Source of the DNA: Rutpela maculata | Taxonomy: Eukaryota; Arthropoda; Insecta; Coleoptera; Cerambycidae | Length of the DNA stretch: 64,000 nt | Direction of reading: 5' to 3' | Assembly: GCA_936432065.2 (NCBI GenBank) | Contig: OW386292.2 | Location: 135,485,460 to 135,549,459 of the forward strand | Shown: in pieces, positions 19,144-33,100 of the stretch | Layout of the letters: each line of letters starts with the position of its first letter | How positions within the stretch are numbered: position 1 is the first letter of the stretch | Notes under the pieces: model-generated | What the model was told of the DNA's origin: nothing | Seen by the model: the letters and a program-made list of their open reading frames with translations, nothing else | Database searches by the model: none | Translations under genes and position numbers: made by a program

Positions 19144-20397
19144 AGCTTGTATACCACATTCTACAAAGATATAAAAGAGTAAATATTTTTTTGTTTCTTG
19201 AATCTGTTTTGTCCCAAGTTGTTGGAATTACCCTAACACCAGTTTGCCCTCAAGTTAGCCTTGTCAATTCGGTTCTTATGTTGTCTCTACAACGTGTTTC
19301 ATACTGATGAAAGTCAGCATGGGTTTTAAAAGAAGGTAAGTTATTATAACATGTGTAATACATTGTAACGCGTAAAAGCTAGGGTAAGGTGAGTAGGGTA
19401 TTTTGAGCGAAATTTATACAGTATCCGCCAAAAAGTCTGCACCATATGAGAAACTCTGTTGACTTTGTGGAAAATTTCACTTTTGATAAAAGTTAGTGAA
19501 TGTTCTCAAACGAAAAAGTGACTGAAAAAATTTGTATTAGTCCTGGCGCTTAGGTCGCAAAATTAATTTTTTTGAAATTGTCCCAAGAGTAAACTACCTT
19601 TATTTTTGAAGATATCGAAAAATGTTATTTAAAGTAGTTGCTTATAATACGAAGTTATAGCTATAGCTGTTCTATTTTAAAAATAAAAATTTTCTACTCT
19701 TTTACACATAATTCCTGAACTATATTTTTCTGTTATCAATAATTCTTAATATCTCGATATATCGTTTCCATCCCTGGTTTAAATGCGAAACTTTCGGTAT
19801 ATATATCTAAAAGCAGTTATTTTTTAATAACAGTTGAAAAATAACAGATCGATGAGAAGTGCTAGCATGCGCATACCGCAGCGCGCAGTTTGCAAATGTT
19901 ATTTCAGAGACGTTATTTTATACATCATGCTGCTGTCGCTGCTGCTTATCTGTTATTTTCTCACCTGTTATTTTCGAACGGAAATATCAGTCTGTTAATG
20001 CTATTTGCAAATAACAGGTTGTTAAATAGCAACTCATCTCTATATACATCATTGATGATGGCGACCCAAGGTCTGTAGAGGACAGGTTGCCTGGTAACTA
20101 GGGAGCGCCATATTGCGCGTCATCCAGAGGACCCGCTTCTACAACAACTCACTTCACAGAGGTAAAAGATGCAACAGTCGACCAGTGTATCACTAACTTC
20201 GTTGATCCTGTCGTACTTTGTTTAATATGTTTTATTTCTGCTTACACTTATTGAAAATATTATTTTGGATATTCATATTTTAAGTAGGTCATTTGTTGTG
20301 TATGTTAATTTTAAAAGGTCCTCTGGACACGTCACTCCCGCGCAAGAATTTTATTGGCTCCTGAGTTACCAGGCAACCTGTCTCTTTTACAAATCTT
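19144..20397. other. Intergenic, no gene seen
   Basis: Contains a mariner-like terminus (tacagtatccgccaaaaagt near 19426) and a stretch at 19820-20030 in which taacag and its complement ctgtta recur. No reading frame could be supported. Confidence 0.5.
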
Positions 20398-20432
20398 GAT
20401 GGCGACCAACGTAAACGTTCCATCATGGGGCT
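20398..20432. repeat. Single arm related to the foldback MITE at 532-663
   Basis: Carries aacgtaaacgttccatcatg followed by gggct, the same arm as 641-665, preceded here by gatggcgacc. Confidence 0.6.
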
Positions 20433-21074
20433 TCATATGGATCTTCGAGCATATAGAGATAAATAGAGGTCGCCAAACATCTGTTTGTTTGTTCGGGCCA
20501 CAACTGCAAACAAGCAAATTATTAATCCCCTATTTCTTGGCTGGTGCAAAATAATTATCTCATCCCCGTAGGGGATCCTTTCTTAATATGGTGTTTAGTA
20601 TCATTTGCGTATTGTTTACTTTCGTTTTCTATTGTGTTTTGTGGGTGTTTATTACGCCTCTCGCGTCCCTGGCCCATATGTATTGAGAACAAACCATACG
20701 CATTATTGTAAAATAGAAAAAGCCACCTCTATTTTCCCTTACATGCTCGAAGATATGGATTTGTCTCCACGTCCACGTTCTGTTGTGTTAAATAGGTTAA
20801 TTTCTGCCGTCTGTTAGAAGTTCTGTTGAGAAGAAGAAGATATTCTGTGTTAGAAAACAGAACTAACCTAATATCCTTTATCCTTATCCTAATAATGAAG
20901 ACGCAAATATGAATTTAAGAACCATCGAGCCATCGATTTAATAGCAAGAGTAAGATTATTAAACTGATGTCAATAACGCGTTGTTAAATACTATAAATAA
21001 ATCGTTTAGTATGCTGAATGGTGTACATTAGTTTAATATTACCTCAATGTATGTATTCTGTTTTGTTATAGAAA
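20433..21074. other. Region upstream of ZAD gene 2
   Basis: No convincing TATA box or repeat. The run ttttgttatag ends 3 bases before the ATG at 21075, so the start codon probably lies just after a 5'-UTR intron acceptor. The true promoter may be further up. Confidence 0.4.
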
Positions 21075-21182
21075 ATGGAAACCCAATACAGAATGTGCGG
21101 ATTTTGTTCGAAAATATGTGATAAAATTAAAGCTATAGAGCGAGATATGGAATACATCTGGGATGTAGTTCTGCCAAAGATG
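21075..21182 (+). CDS. ZAD gene 2, exon 1: first half of ZAD 1
   Basis: 36 codons. The opening ligands read MCGFC where gene 1 has ICRLC, so the CxxC is kept but the usual R-L is lost. Closes VVLPKM before gtaagt, phase 0. Confidence 0.85.
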
Positions 21183-24100
21183 GTAAGTGTTGAACATAAC
21201 GCTTATTTCAAGAGGAAAATATATGTACCATTAAATTTTATTCCCTTCAATATTTATAACACAGTTCGGCTGTCCGATACTTTCGACGGATTTTGTTTTA
21301 GGATTTAGCTGTGATACAGAAACTTGCGATGTGTTCAAACTGCACAAAAATGCTTATAAAATGTTTCGATTTTAAAGCAGCGTGCTTCTATACTCATGAC
21401 TATTTAATTTCATTCCTTAACAAGGACGAAGATGTGAAACTTGATATAAAAGTTGTAAGGCACATTGAGAACGGTACTGGTGTTCCAGAAAATCAAAACA
21501 TATGTGGATTTTGCATGAATCCAGTGAAAAATTGTTCTGCCATATCCCTAGATGTTGAAGAGGGAGACACGTTGAAGAAAATGGTAGAACGATGTCTTCC
21601 AGAATTGGTACGTATCAATGTTTTTATGATAAATGTTATTATTTTTAATACACGATGATATAGGTAGAGACTGTTTAAATTTTTTAGTAACTAAATGCTG
21701 TGTCAAATGTATACAGGATGTTTCTTAATGACATGCTAATATTTCAGGGCGTGATTCCTTAGGTCATTTTATGAAGAAAAGTTCATATGAATATATGTCC
21801 GCTACAGGGTGTTGATTTTTTTTTTAAATCTCAGAAAGTACTTTAGATATCATTTTCAATTTTGGTATGTGTAGTCCGGTGTTTGACGGTAAAAATAGAT
21901 TTTAATGAAAATTTGCTTATCTTACTCTCCTCTTCAAAAGTTATATGTTCCTGATGTGTGCTTTTTGTTTTTTGGGGATGAAAACTACCCCTTCTGACAA
22001 AAAATTTAAAAACCATAGATTTAAGCGTTACATAGATTGAAATCATGTTTAAATATGTAGAATAAACATTATTTCACGTTCTGGAATATAATTTATGATG
22101 TGCTACAACGTTTCAACCCATGGCGAAATTTAAAAAAATACATTTCAACAGCTTTTAATGGTGCATTTATACTGAATAAAAGTCCCATCACTGTTTATAA
22201 TATAATTTATGATTTATTGCAACGTTTCATCCCCTACAAACCGCCCTCGTGAAAAATTAACTACCATATTTACTTAAAATTAAAAAGTGAAATTATTAAA
22301 TGAGTTTAAAGGGAAAAAATAAAAATTGTATCTACATTATAATAGCATATTTTATTATTGAAAATCTATAGATTATCAGAAGAACTAACATCACTACCCA
22401 AGCAACACAGTTTGGTATAATAACGTATACTGCCAGTATATGATAAACCATTAAACAAAATAAAAAATTAAAACTGAAAATCAATAAAAAAAAATTATTT
22501 GGCATAAAAGGAGTTATTAAAAACTTATAAAAATTATATTTGAAATATTAGTAATATTGTAACGTTGAATACACGGTTTTCTTAAATATCAATATAACGT
22601 ATATTAAACGTTAAATGGAAATGTCATATAACAATCTTTTAAGATTGATAGAAAATCTTGAAATAAACAAGATTGAAATACCAAAACTGTATGTTTCATT
22701 ATTTAAAATCAGCAAATGTCGTAATTTTCAATTAAAGTTTAAGAACGTGATAAACATTACATATAAAAATGCTTATATATACCATATATATATTTATACC
22801 AAAACTATACCCAATATACGTATACACCATAAATATACCAATGTGTGTTGCTTGGGTATCGACCTCCTCCTCTTGGTCTGTAATTGGAGGACAATTTTAA
22901 CAGCTGCCGGCGGAGCATGTTCCGCATGTTGCGTTACAAAAAAGTCCAACCTTTCGGCAGTTACAAGCTGCGCCGCATCATTTTTTGCAATTACAAAATA
23001 TCATTTTGGGGAGTTCTTCCGGTGCAGGCATATTCAGCATGTTGATTGTTAGTATAAAGATCCTTCATTATTAATCCATCCCCAATCAGTTGGATGAATA
23101 TTTTTGTTCCCAAGCCATATCTGGGTGTGTAAATAAACCCTCTTAATGTGTTCGTCGGAACAAGGGATGATAATTTCATAGCATTGTTTTTTAGTGGTAG
23201 CCTTAATAAAGGACTCATAGCAAATCTGCTGGAGATACGCCGATAAGTCTTCGATGCGGCTCAATTTTGTTAACTGTATCTCTTTAGCAGCTCCGTACGG
23301 TAATATTGTGCAGTACCTACTGGGTTCTAAAATTTCTTTCAGCTCTGAAGTACTATTATAAAATATCTCACGTGTATGAGGATATACTTATACATATATA
23401 GATATAGGCATATGTGTTTACATATATATAAATGCTCCAAAATTGTTGAGAATAAAACAATTTACATGCTCTGAAAATTTCACCGAAAAAATGCGATTGG
23501 TTTTCAACGATAAATTCCTTAATTTTTAATCTGTCCAATCGCTCCAAAAACCATTTTGCAGGGAATTTTAAGGGCTACAAGGCATGTTGAACTTCCATGA
23601 ACCCTCCGTTTTTGAGATTAAAGGGCTCGGAGAAGGTGGTCCTCGCACTCAAATGCAAACTTATAACGGTGATATCTCAATTAATTTTTATCCTAGAGAA
23701 ATAAAGAAAAACGACAAAATTTTCAGTAAAAAAACCTAAATCTTTGTACTTTAGTATGTTTACGTATCTTCTTTAGTTTTTGAATTTATTGTGAAAAAAT
23801 GAAAATTTTTTAAGAAATTTCAAAAATCATTTCAAATTTGAATGAAACATTTTTTCAAATCTAGGCATCCCAAACCGGTCAAACATCTAGAACATATTGT
23901 TAGTACTTAAATAAAGTAAACTGTAAATGAATTACATTCAATTTTAGTTCTTGTGGTGAAGCCATTGGTTTCATTGTTGATTTTTTCTCCGAAAAAACGA
24001 GACGACCATTTTATTTTCATCATAGCTCCGTTAATTTTTATGCTAACGACTTTTACCAAAGCTCATTTTAAAGGTCTTTTCAAGTACTTTTAAAAATGTC

Positions 24101-27100
24101 TTATATGTTTTCCTCCAAAAATGTTCCGTTTTTCCGTTATTTAACGTTGAAAGGTTCGAATTCAGTTTTCGGCGAACAAAAAGTCACCTTCAACAAGTCA
24201 TAACTCGGTTTGTATAGCATCTGCAGAAATAAAAAAAAAACAATATATTTGTTATTCTATAAACTTTATTTTTGCTTATAATAATTTTTTTGATAAAACG
24301 TAAGATTTTCGAGTTATTCGTGAAAAGTCGTTGTATGCATTTTTTTTAACAAAAAATCAAACATTTTCAATCACGAATAACTCAAAAAGTATTGATTCAT
24401 CGAAAAAACTTCATAGAACATTTTTTGCTTAGAATTATTCCTCCATCGATTTCTGCGGTTATTTAGAATATAATAATTTCCACCGCCAGGGTAAAAGTAC
24501 ACATCAGCACTATATAACTTTTGTTCCTTGAACCATTCCGTAATTACTGTCCCAATTTCATATCAATTGGTTTTATCCGAATGAATTCTGAACGAAAAAC
24601 CGTCAAACACTGGACTAGTGTTAATAGGATATAAAACCACACATTTTATTTAGAAAAATTATTTTAACCCTGCACCAGTGGCGTTCTAGCAAACATATCC
24701 TCTGATATTTTTTACCAAGAAAATGGTAGGCCACTGATATTTTTCCATGTGGATATTTTTTCTGATTAGCCTGATCAATTCTACATGAAAACGGTCTCTT
24801 GTGTTTTTCTCGGCAGATGCACAGTTCTTGATTAAAACAATTAAATTCAAATTGTTTCATAGGGGCGAGCGTAGAGCGACTTCAATGTGAATATCAGTCG
24901 ATATTCCATTGAAGCAACGTCGAACGCGGTTAGTACTTGGATGGGGTCCCATCTTGGGAAATACAGCATTCTCGTCCCACCTTCTAGCGGCTTGTATATC
25001 AGTGTATGCGCGGAAGTTACGTAATTTCAGATGAGGATTACATAGTGGATATACCATCCTTCGGAGGGGATGTAAAGCAGGCGGTCCCTTGTCTATTAAA
25101 TGTTAGGCAAGTAAAAGATCCCTACTCTTCTTAAGGGAAGAGGTTCGGCAAAATTTCCAGGTTGGGGGTAGCTCGTCTCCTGGCGCCGGTGATAGGCCCT
25201 GGTAGCGGAAATAGGCCGACGTTAAATAGTTAAAAACAAAAAAAATTGTTTCATTTAGCAGTATTGACTAATAATTTTTTAACATATAAATCTAGTTATA
25301 CTAGAATAAATGACGTTTTTACAAACATCATTTTCAAAAGAATATTTGTTGACATAAAGTAAGTTGTTGGTGTTCAAAACCATCTCATTGTATTACTTCT
25401 TCGATTTTTAGTATTTCGTTGAATTTATTTTATTTCTTGGTTGATTTATTGTTGTATCCGTACCATATTCTAAGAGTACAGGCATTACTTCCTAGGAATT
25501 TTCCACAGCATGTGAACTTCTATCAGTGTTACCTTCAGAATGTTACACTACAATCCTCAAATTATGTTCACAGACAAAATTTCCATCAAGTGTGGGCAAA
25601 CGAAAACCCCCATGCCATAACCGAAACCCATTTCCAAGAGCAATTTTTGGTTAATGTAGGTCTAGGAATTATTGATAATAATCTTGTTAGACCCTTTTTT
25701 TCTGCCCAAACGCCTTAATGGACAATCTTACCTGCATTTTCTCCAAGAAGAACTACCTCCTAAGTAGCACCAAAGTAACAGTAACTGAGATAGGAACTTC
25801 GAATAAGTAACCATTACGAATCCGTCATCAAATTTACGACTTTGATATATAAATAACTTCATTTGACATATCCAAAGTCCCTGCCTCATAGTTTTTACCA
25901 CTGGTGGTTACTTTAGAGTTATGTAACTTCTACGTAGCTTTCCCGGTGCATGGGGACGCCTTAGTTACCAGTGGGACGACCTTCGAATTTGCAATCACTT
26001 TCAAGTAGCTTTGATAGTTGCTGCAGCGTTCTGGGAACCTTCTTCATATTTTGATACCGCAGGTGGCTTTGCCTTTATAGCAGGTGAATGATTTTCTGGC
26101 CATAAGTAGATCCTAATTTGTTCTATACTTAAGTAAAATTTGATTCAAATCGAAAACAAAATGAAAAAGTTATAAGGGTATCTTCATCTTAAGTGAGTCA
26201 CACTGTATATTTAAGGAAATGTATAGATTTTGACAAAATATTAGTAAATACGTCCAGTGTTGTAAAATAAAGAATGTTTTGCGACTGTAATTTATTAGCA
26301 GACCACGGTAAACCGCTTTGATAGAAATATTCCAGGTAGATAATTGATTTTTTTTTTATTAATTATCGATTTTCGCTGGCGAATATCTCGTAAACAATAC
26401 CACATAGGAAGAAAATAAATATATAAATATATATATATATATTCTTGTGGGAAATTTAATTACGTTTAATTTTGCATAGATTACCTTTTTTCATACGACG
26501 CATTGTTACCAAGTTATAACCCAACTAGCACAATTAGTTGCTGGAACGTAGCAACGACTATTGTAGGTACTTTAAAGTGTTCTGTCACTAGTCACAAGAG
26601 CATAACAGGAACGTTCCCATTACGTTAGTACTACCAAAATGGGGAATATTTTTTCGGTTACCGCAACGTTCCGGCTAGGTTCCCGGAACTAGTCCGGTTA
26701 CCTTCCAAAGGCGTTGTGGTTATGTAGCGGTGAAGTCGCGGAGTGTAAACTCGACTTTCTGGGAACTTTACCACGCCCCACTCTATCAAATGAATGTTGC
26801 CTGCTTTGTCTTGCAACTGATTTTATTATACTTGTGTTTCATTCCTACATGATTATTGCTATCCATTTCCCTAACTCGGAAACTTAATAGAATACCAGAA
26901 TAGTATAATATTAGAAAGCAAAACTTGTACAACTTCCCAATGGCTAAGCATCAAAATTAAAACGAATGCCAGTTTATTGTCAAACATAATGATAAAACGT
27001 CCGAATCTGGCACGCGCCTTTATAATTTTCATTTTTTAATTAAAATACTGTCTTTAAAATATTTAATGTCATAGGAGAATGTGTCAATTTGGATGCTGAA

Positions 27101-30100
27101 AGCTATTTTTTTATTATTCTTTGAAACTTGAAAATAATTTTTATCCATTAATATATTTGGTGATAAAATAAATTTTTGAGTTATTTATGAAGTTATGGTT
27201 TATGTCTTGTAATAATGGCATCATAAGTCTTGGCCATCAAGATGGCATATTTCAGAAAGAATCACTTTGAAGTCGTTTTTACTAAGAAATGTGACTTGAA
27301 AGTAACTGTTACTTGAGGATAGTAACAGGAACTAAAAATATGTGACTTCAAAGTTACATTTATTACAAAGAACCGAATGGGACTGTAGCGTGACTTTAAA
27401 GTTGCAGCAAGGTTCCCGCTGCCACTTCATAGTAACATTTTTTCCAACATTGATTCTGAATGCCGCGCCCTGGTGTGCTGCCATACGTCCGACGCATGAT
27501 GTTTAAAATGAACGAATTTTGACTTTTGTCTATAGGGGAAAATCACATCAGCAGATGGTATCAGTGAATTTCAATATTTTCAATCAATATATCGAGAATG
27601 GTGACGAAAACATGTAGTTGTCATAATGTTACGTCTGTTATTTTATTAATTTTCTTACGTTTGTGAACTGTTTTCAAATATGCCGAAGGTAGAATTAGAG
27701 TTGTGTGATATCTTTACTCAAATTAGATGTAGATCAAGGAAGATGAAGTGGTATTAGAGTTGGACATGTAATTCTCTGCTAAGTCGAAGATGCCGTGAAA
27801 AAACAAATCTTTGCCATTTGTTTTCTCCCATGAAGTTAGAATGAATTTATAAGGTGATGTTGATAAATGAAAATGCATGTGTAGTTGTACAGCAGGCCAA
27901 TCCGGATATTATAAGCAGACTAGGAATTATTTTAACCATATGCACATGTAAAAAGAAGATAAATTTGAATACATGATTTTTTTTTAATTATGTTTTATTT
28001 CAGTGCTATTGTATTTGTTTACCTGTTTATGTTTCTCAAAAAACAAAACAAGTTCAACATAGTAGGTAAGGTAAGAGTGTAAAATTACTTCACAACATCA
28101 ATTCAATTTCTGAAATGACTAGTAAGTGTAAAAGACAATGTTCAGTAACAGTGCATATAGTTTAAAAGATGTGTCAATGCACAGTTTTCCAAATAGATAG
28201 AAAACTTCGCAGTAAGTGGTTAATAGCTTTAAAAATTCGAAAACCATCTAGCAAATTATGTCAAGTGAAATAAATTCTAACCCAAGAGATTATTATAGGT
28301 ATTTTGAAACATATCTATAAATGCAGGTACAAATATGAATAACTTACTTCAGTGAAAAAATCATTCTGTAGAAAATGTTGACTATATACACACATAGGTA
28401 CATTTGCTAGGTGGTTTTCCAATTTCTTAAAACTATTATCCACTTACTGCGAAGTTTTTTTGTCTTTAGACACTTCAGCAACTTTTACTCTTACCAGTTA
28501 TTTTAGAACATTAATTAATATTATGGAGCAACTTCGTACTCTTACATATTACCTATATATAGAACATTTATTATCTTTTAAAAAGCAATAACAGGTAAAC
28601 AATCCGAAAAATACCTAGTTGTTTTCCTCACTTAACGAGTTGTGTTGAACGGAAAAGATAAATGTATGAAATTCAACACAAAATAGCAAGTTATTACTTT
28701 AAAATTTGGAAAAGGCCACAAGACAAACATAAACTATATAGGTTAGGTATTTCATTCCTCTCGTTATCGCCCCTCCTTTCCTATATATGGTTAACAATGG
28801 GAACTAGATGGTGAAATTTGCTTCATCGTGAATTTAAGAGGTAATATGCACTTCGTAGTACCCGTGCACAGTGAAGTTCAGTTCTGCAGGTAGCAGTAAC
28901 GTCATTAACACTAATAAATGTTACTAACAAGTTCCACGACTTTAAATGGATAGTAAAGGTTCCCAGAATGTCGCGGCCACTATCAAAGCTACTTGAATAT
29001 GGTTGCAACTTCGAAGGTCGTCCCACTGGTAACTAGGGCATCCCCATGCACCGGAAAGACTACGTAGAAATCACATAACTCTAAAATAACCCCATGCACC
29101 CATGCGCCATGCACCGGAAAAGCTATGTAGAAGTCACATAACTTTAAAGTAACCGCTAGTGGTAAAAAGTACGAGACAGTGACTACGGATATGTCAAATG
29201 AAGTTATTTACACGTCAAAGTCGTAAATTTAGTCACGGATTCGTAGTGGTTACTCATTCGAAGTTCCCATCTCAGTTACTGTTACTTTGGTGCTAGTTGG
29301 GAAGTGAAGAATCGAAAACAGGAACCTTTCCACCACCACCCTCTCCCCCTGAAGCGGCGGGGCTAGGGGCGGGACCTTTTAGTGTGTTTACCTCCTAACT
29401 TCCCCCAACATATTCCTGAAGAGAAAAATTCTCCCCTCCTCAATGTTTTCTACAACTCTTTGACTGGACTAATTGGGCAGTATCAATATTTGCTTTTTGT
29501 TTTATAGGATATAAATATCATCAATAAACCTGTAATCTGTGCACCCTGCCGTTGCTCTCTAGAAGAATGTTCTTATTTTGTGACTAACTATTTGACTGTA
29601 GAAGAAAAAATTAAGAAAGAATGCGAAACTCTAGATATAAACAGTAAAGATCAAATGGAGCTAAGCAGTTTGTTACAGTCTAAAACGAGAGATAGAGCAG
29701 TAAACGAGGTAGATGGTAACTTGGTTGGTACAATCAAGGTAGAAAAACAATACCGTGAGCAAAGAGAAAATACCGATGAGAGAAAAACTTGGAACGAACT
29801 TTATGAATTTAAATTAGAACCAATTATTTGTAAAGAGGTAAACCTAGCTGAAATGGAGGACCAAAAGTTTTTATTTAACGAAGAAATTGAAATCAAAGCA
29901 GAAGAACGAGATTGCAGCAGGTAATGATATATTAAGTTTAATTTTTAACCTGAAAATTTATTTTCGCAGTTTTTTTTAATGCATTCATTTATTTTATTTA
30001 TCCATGTGACAGGCTAAATAAATCATATCCAGAATAGTAGATGTATAGTTGAAGCAGTCTAAATAGTGTGCGGAGTTATGACGTTGTGAGGGGCGAAGGG

Positions 30101-33100
30101 AATTAATAGGGCGGCAAATAGATCTCCCGTCTTTACTCGACTTTTACATTAACTGAGGGAGAAGATACCGGCGATTCCATGTCAACTATCTGACATGGCG
30201 TATGGGTGTAAACTTGTGAGTGTATTGTTTAACCTAGGACTGCAATTAGAGACAACGCAGTCGAGCTAATCAGAATGAAGGTATAATTTGATAATTACTT
30301 TATGTTTCTTTATTTCGTAATGTATTTTTGAAAATAATTTTAGTAAGTTTTGTTACCAATTCATAGCAGTGCTTTGGGGGATATTGTAAGTGTAATATTA
30401 TAAAAAGTAAATGAGCGAACAATATAGTTAAATCCGACTCTCCGTTCTGCACCCCTTGCCTCTCAACAACACCAGCTAGATATGCGGTACGTCTATCACT
30501 ATTCCGATTGTGACAAGTATACAAAATATTAAGTATTAACTATGAAATGCAAACAGAAAAAATATTCTGGATAGAGAAGCCAAAATAAAATAACTTGTCA
30601 GATAATAATTTTCGTCAGCAGTAGCAGAATTAGTTGAATAAAACTAAACATTAGAAATATGAGCAGTGGCAGTCGCTACAGAGAAGACAAGAATAATGAC
30701 TGTATACAGATCCCCCAATGGCGATTTCAACATATTAATCGAAAAAATATCAATGGCATTAGATATACTAACAAAAAGTAACAAATTGATTTTCGTCTCG
30801 GGTGACTTTAATGTCCAATTTCAAAATAAAAATGATCGCAAAACGCAAATCCTAACAAACATATTTGAATCTTTTGGCCTTGCACCCACAATTCAAGCTA
30901 ATACCAGAATCAATAACTGTTTGGATAAGATTTTTACTAATATGTATCCCCCAATGTCGACACCAAGCTTTCTGATCATCTTGCCATACACTTACAAACT
31001 AATGTCAAAACAAAGTCAAACAATATAAGAATAAATTACCGTCCTTTAAATGATGAAAGGCTTTTTGACTTAAATAATTTTCTCTTGACACAAGATTGGA
31101 GTTTTGTATATTGCTGTGACTTGAGTGTGCATAAAGGATTTGAAATGTTTATTGATGTCCTAACTGATACAATTGATATTATGTTTCCGATAAAATCAAA
31201 AGTAATAACCCATACAGCACACCAAATAACGATTACGATGTGTTCGCATTGTGATGATGTATCTAGATGCAGACACAAGGTTACACAATTGTACGATGTA
31301 AATGTGCTACGTTTACACATTGTAGGCACACACGTATACACAAAGGTTAAACGTCCACCTCACAATGTAGCCACAGTATACCATTTACATATACACAAAC
31401 AATTTGATCCACAGTGTGTTATCGGATGCACAGTGATTGACTTCCTAATGTCTCAGACGAATGACGTTTTATGCTAGACGTTAATTTGACGTCTTTTTCA
31501 GGTTATATTTGGTAATCCCCCCACAGGTTTTTAGCAATGGCAACATATAAAACTACACACTAGTTAGTAAGTCTACTTGATAAAAATAAAGTAATTAATG
31601 CATAAATACGTTTTGTCCTATGAATTTATTTGTTAGCCATCCGTATATTTTATTTACATTAACATATATTGTTTATACCATCACTCCAATTTTTTCTCAC
31701 AAGGGTTGCCTGCAAATTATAATGTTTATTAAGTTATTAAATTCATTTTTACTTACCTTTGCCAATTGCGGTGGGTAGGGGTTAGGGTGGCCCATCTTTT
31801 TCGAAATCGAAATTTTTTATTTCTCACCCCTGCAAATGGTTCCATTTGAAGAAAAAACAGTCCCCTCAAAATATTATTGAGGCAAATTGAAGACGAGGGG
31901 TGCCGCAGAATGCATTATTATGCAATAATAAAAGTAAATGGAATTATTTACATTCTTTGGTTGATGCATTTTTTTTTTTTAATCAGCAACATTTATCTTT
32001 AGAATGACTAATCAAGTCATACAAATATCAAAGACATTATCTGTTGTGACTATGACATGTGTCCAGAGCTGCCAAACTACTTTTGAAAAAGTAGTTAACT
32101 ACTAACTACAGAGTACTTATTGAAAATGCATTGTAGTTGAAAAGTACTCGTGTACTTTTATTTTGAAAAAGTAGTTTAACTATGTGTCTACAATTACTTT
32201 TACAACTACTTTTCTAGTACACTTTACACTTACACAGCATTAAATTTTTTTCATTACGAAAGGAATTAGGTCACTAGAACTGTGTACTTAAGACAGTGAA
32301 ATCTTTCTTTTTGACATGTCATAAGGAAAGTTTAATATACTTATATAATTTGTAAAACGATTGTGCCAATAGGGTGAGTTTGTTGTAGAACTCTCCAAAA
32401 TCGTCCTAAGTTGAAGACATAATCAAAATTCGACTTAGGCAAAAATTTCATTTAAAGACATTTTTGGGAGTCTGCAGAGGCGCAGATCAGTCCACAAGGA
32501 CCGTTTTGGGTTCTATAAGGAGTTGGAAATGACCAGGCGAAAATTCGAAGAAACACCGAATTTTCACTTAGGAAAAATGTTTTTGGTTCAGAATATCAGA
32601 GTAGAAGTATATAATGACAAAGATTTATGAATAGTATACTTTTTCAAAGGTATCATAAATTGGACTTTGAAAAATAATATTTTTGGAAGGGCGTCAAAAT
32701 TTGGCCCAGGAATCGATTTATCGAAAGTACGCCAAAGTTTCACTTGCAGACTAATTTTTCAAAACTGCGTTGAAATTTGGCTTGAAGATCGATTTTTCAA
32801 AAGTACGCCAAAATTTCACCCGCAGATTAACTTTTCAAAAGTACCTTGAAATTTGGCTTGAAAATCAATTTTTCAAAAGTACGCCAAAATTTCACCCGCA
32901 GATTAACTTTTCAAAAGTACCTTGAAATTTGACTTGAAAATCAATTTTTCAAAAGTACGCCAAAATTTCACCCGCGGATTAACTTTTCAAAAGTACCTTG
33001 AAATTTGGCTTGAAAATCGATTTTTCAAAAGTACGCCAAAATTTCACCCGCAGATTAGTTTTTCAAAAGTACCTTGAAATTTGGCTCGAAAATCGATTTT

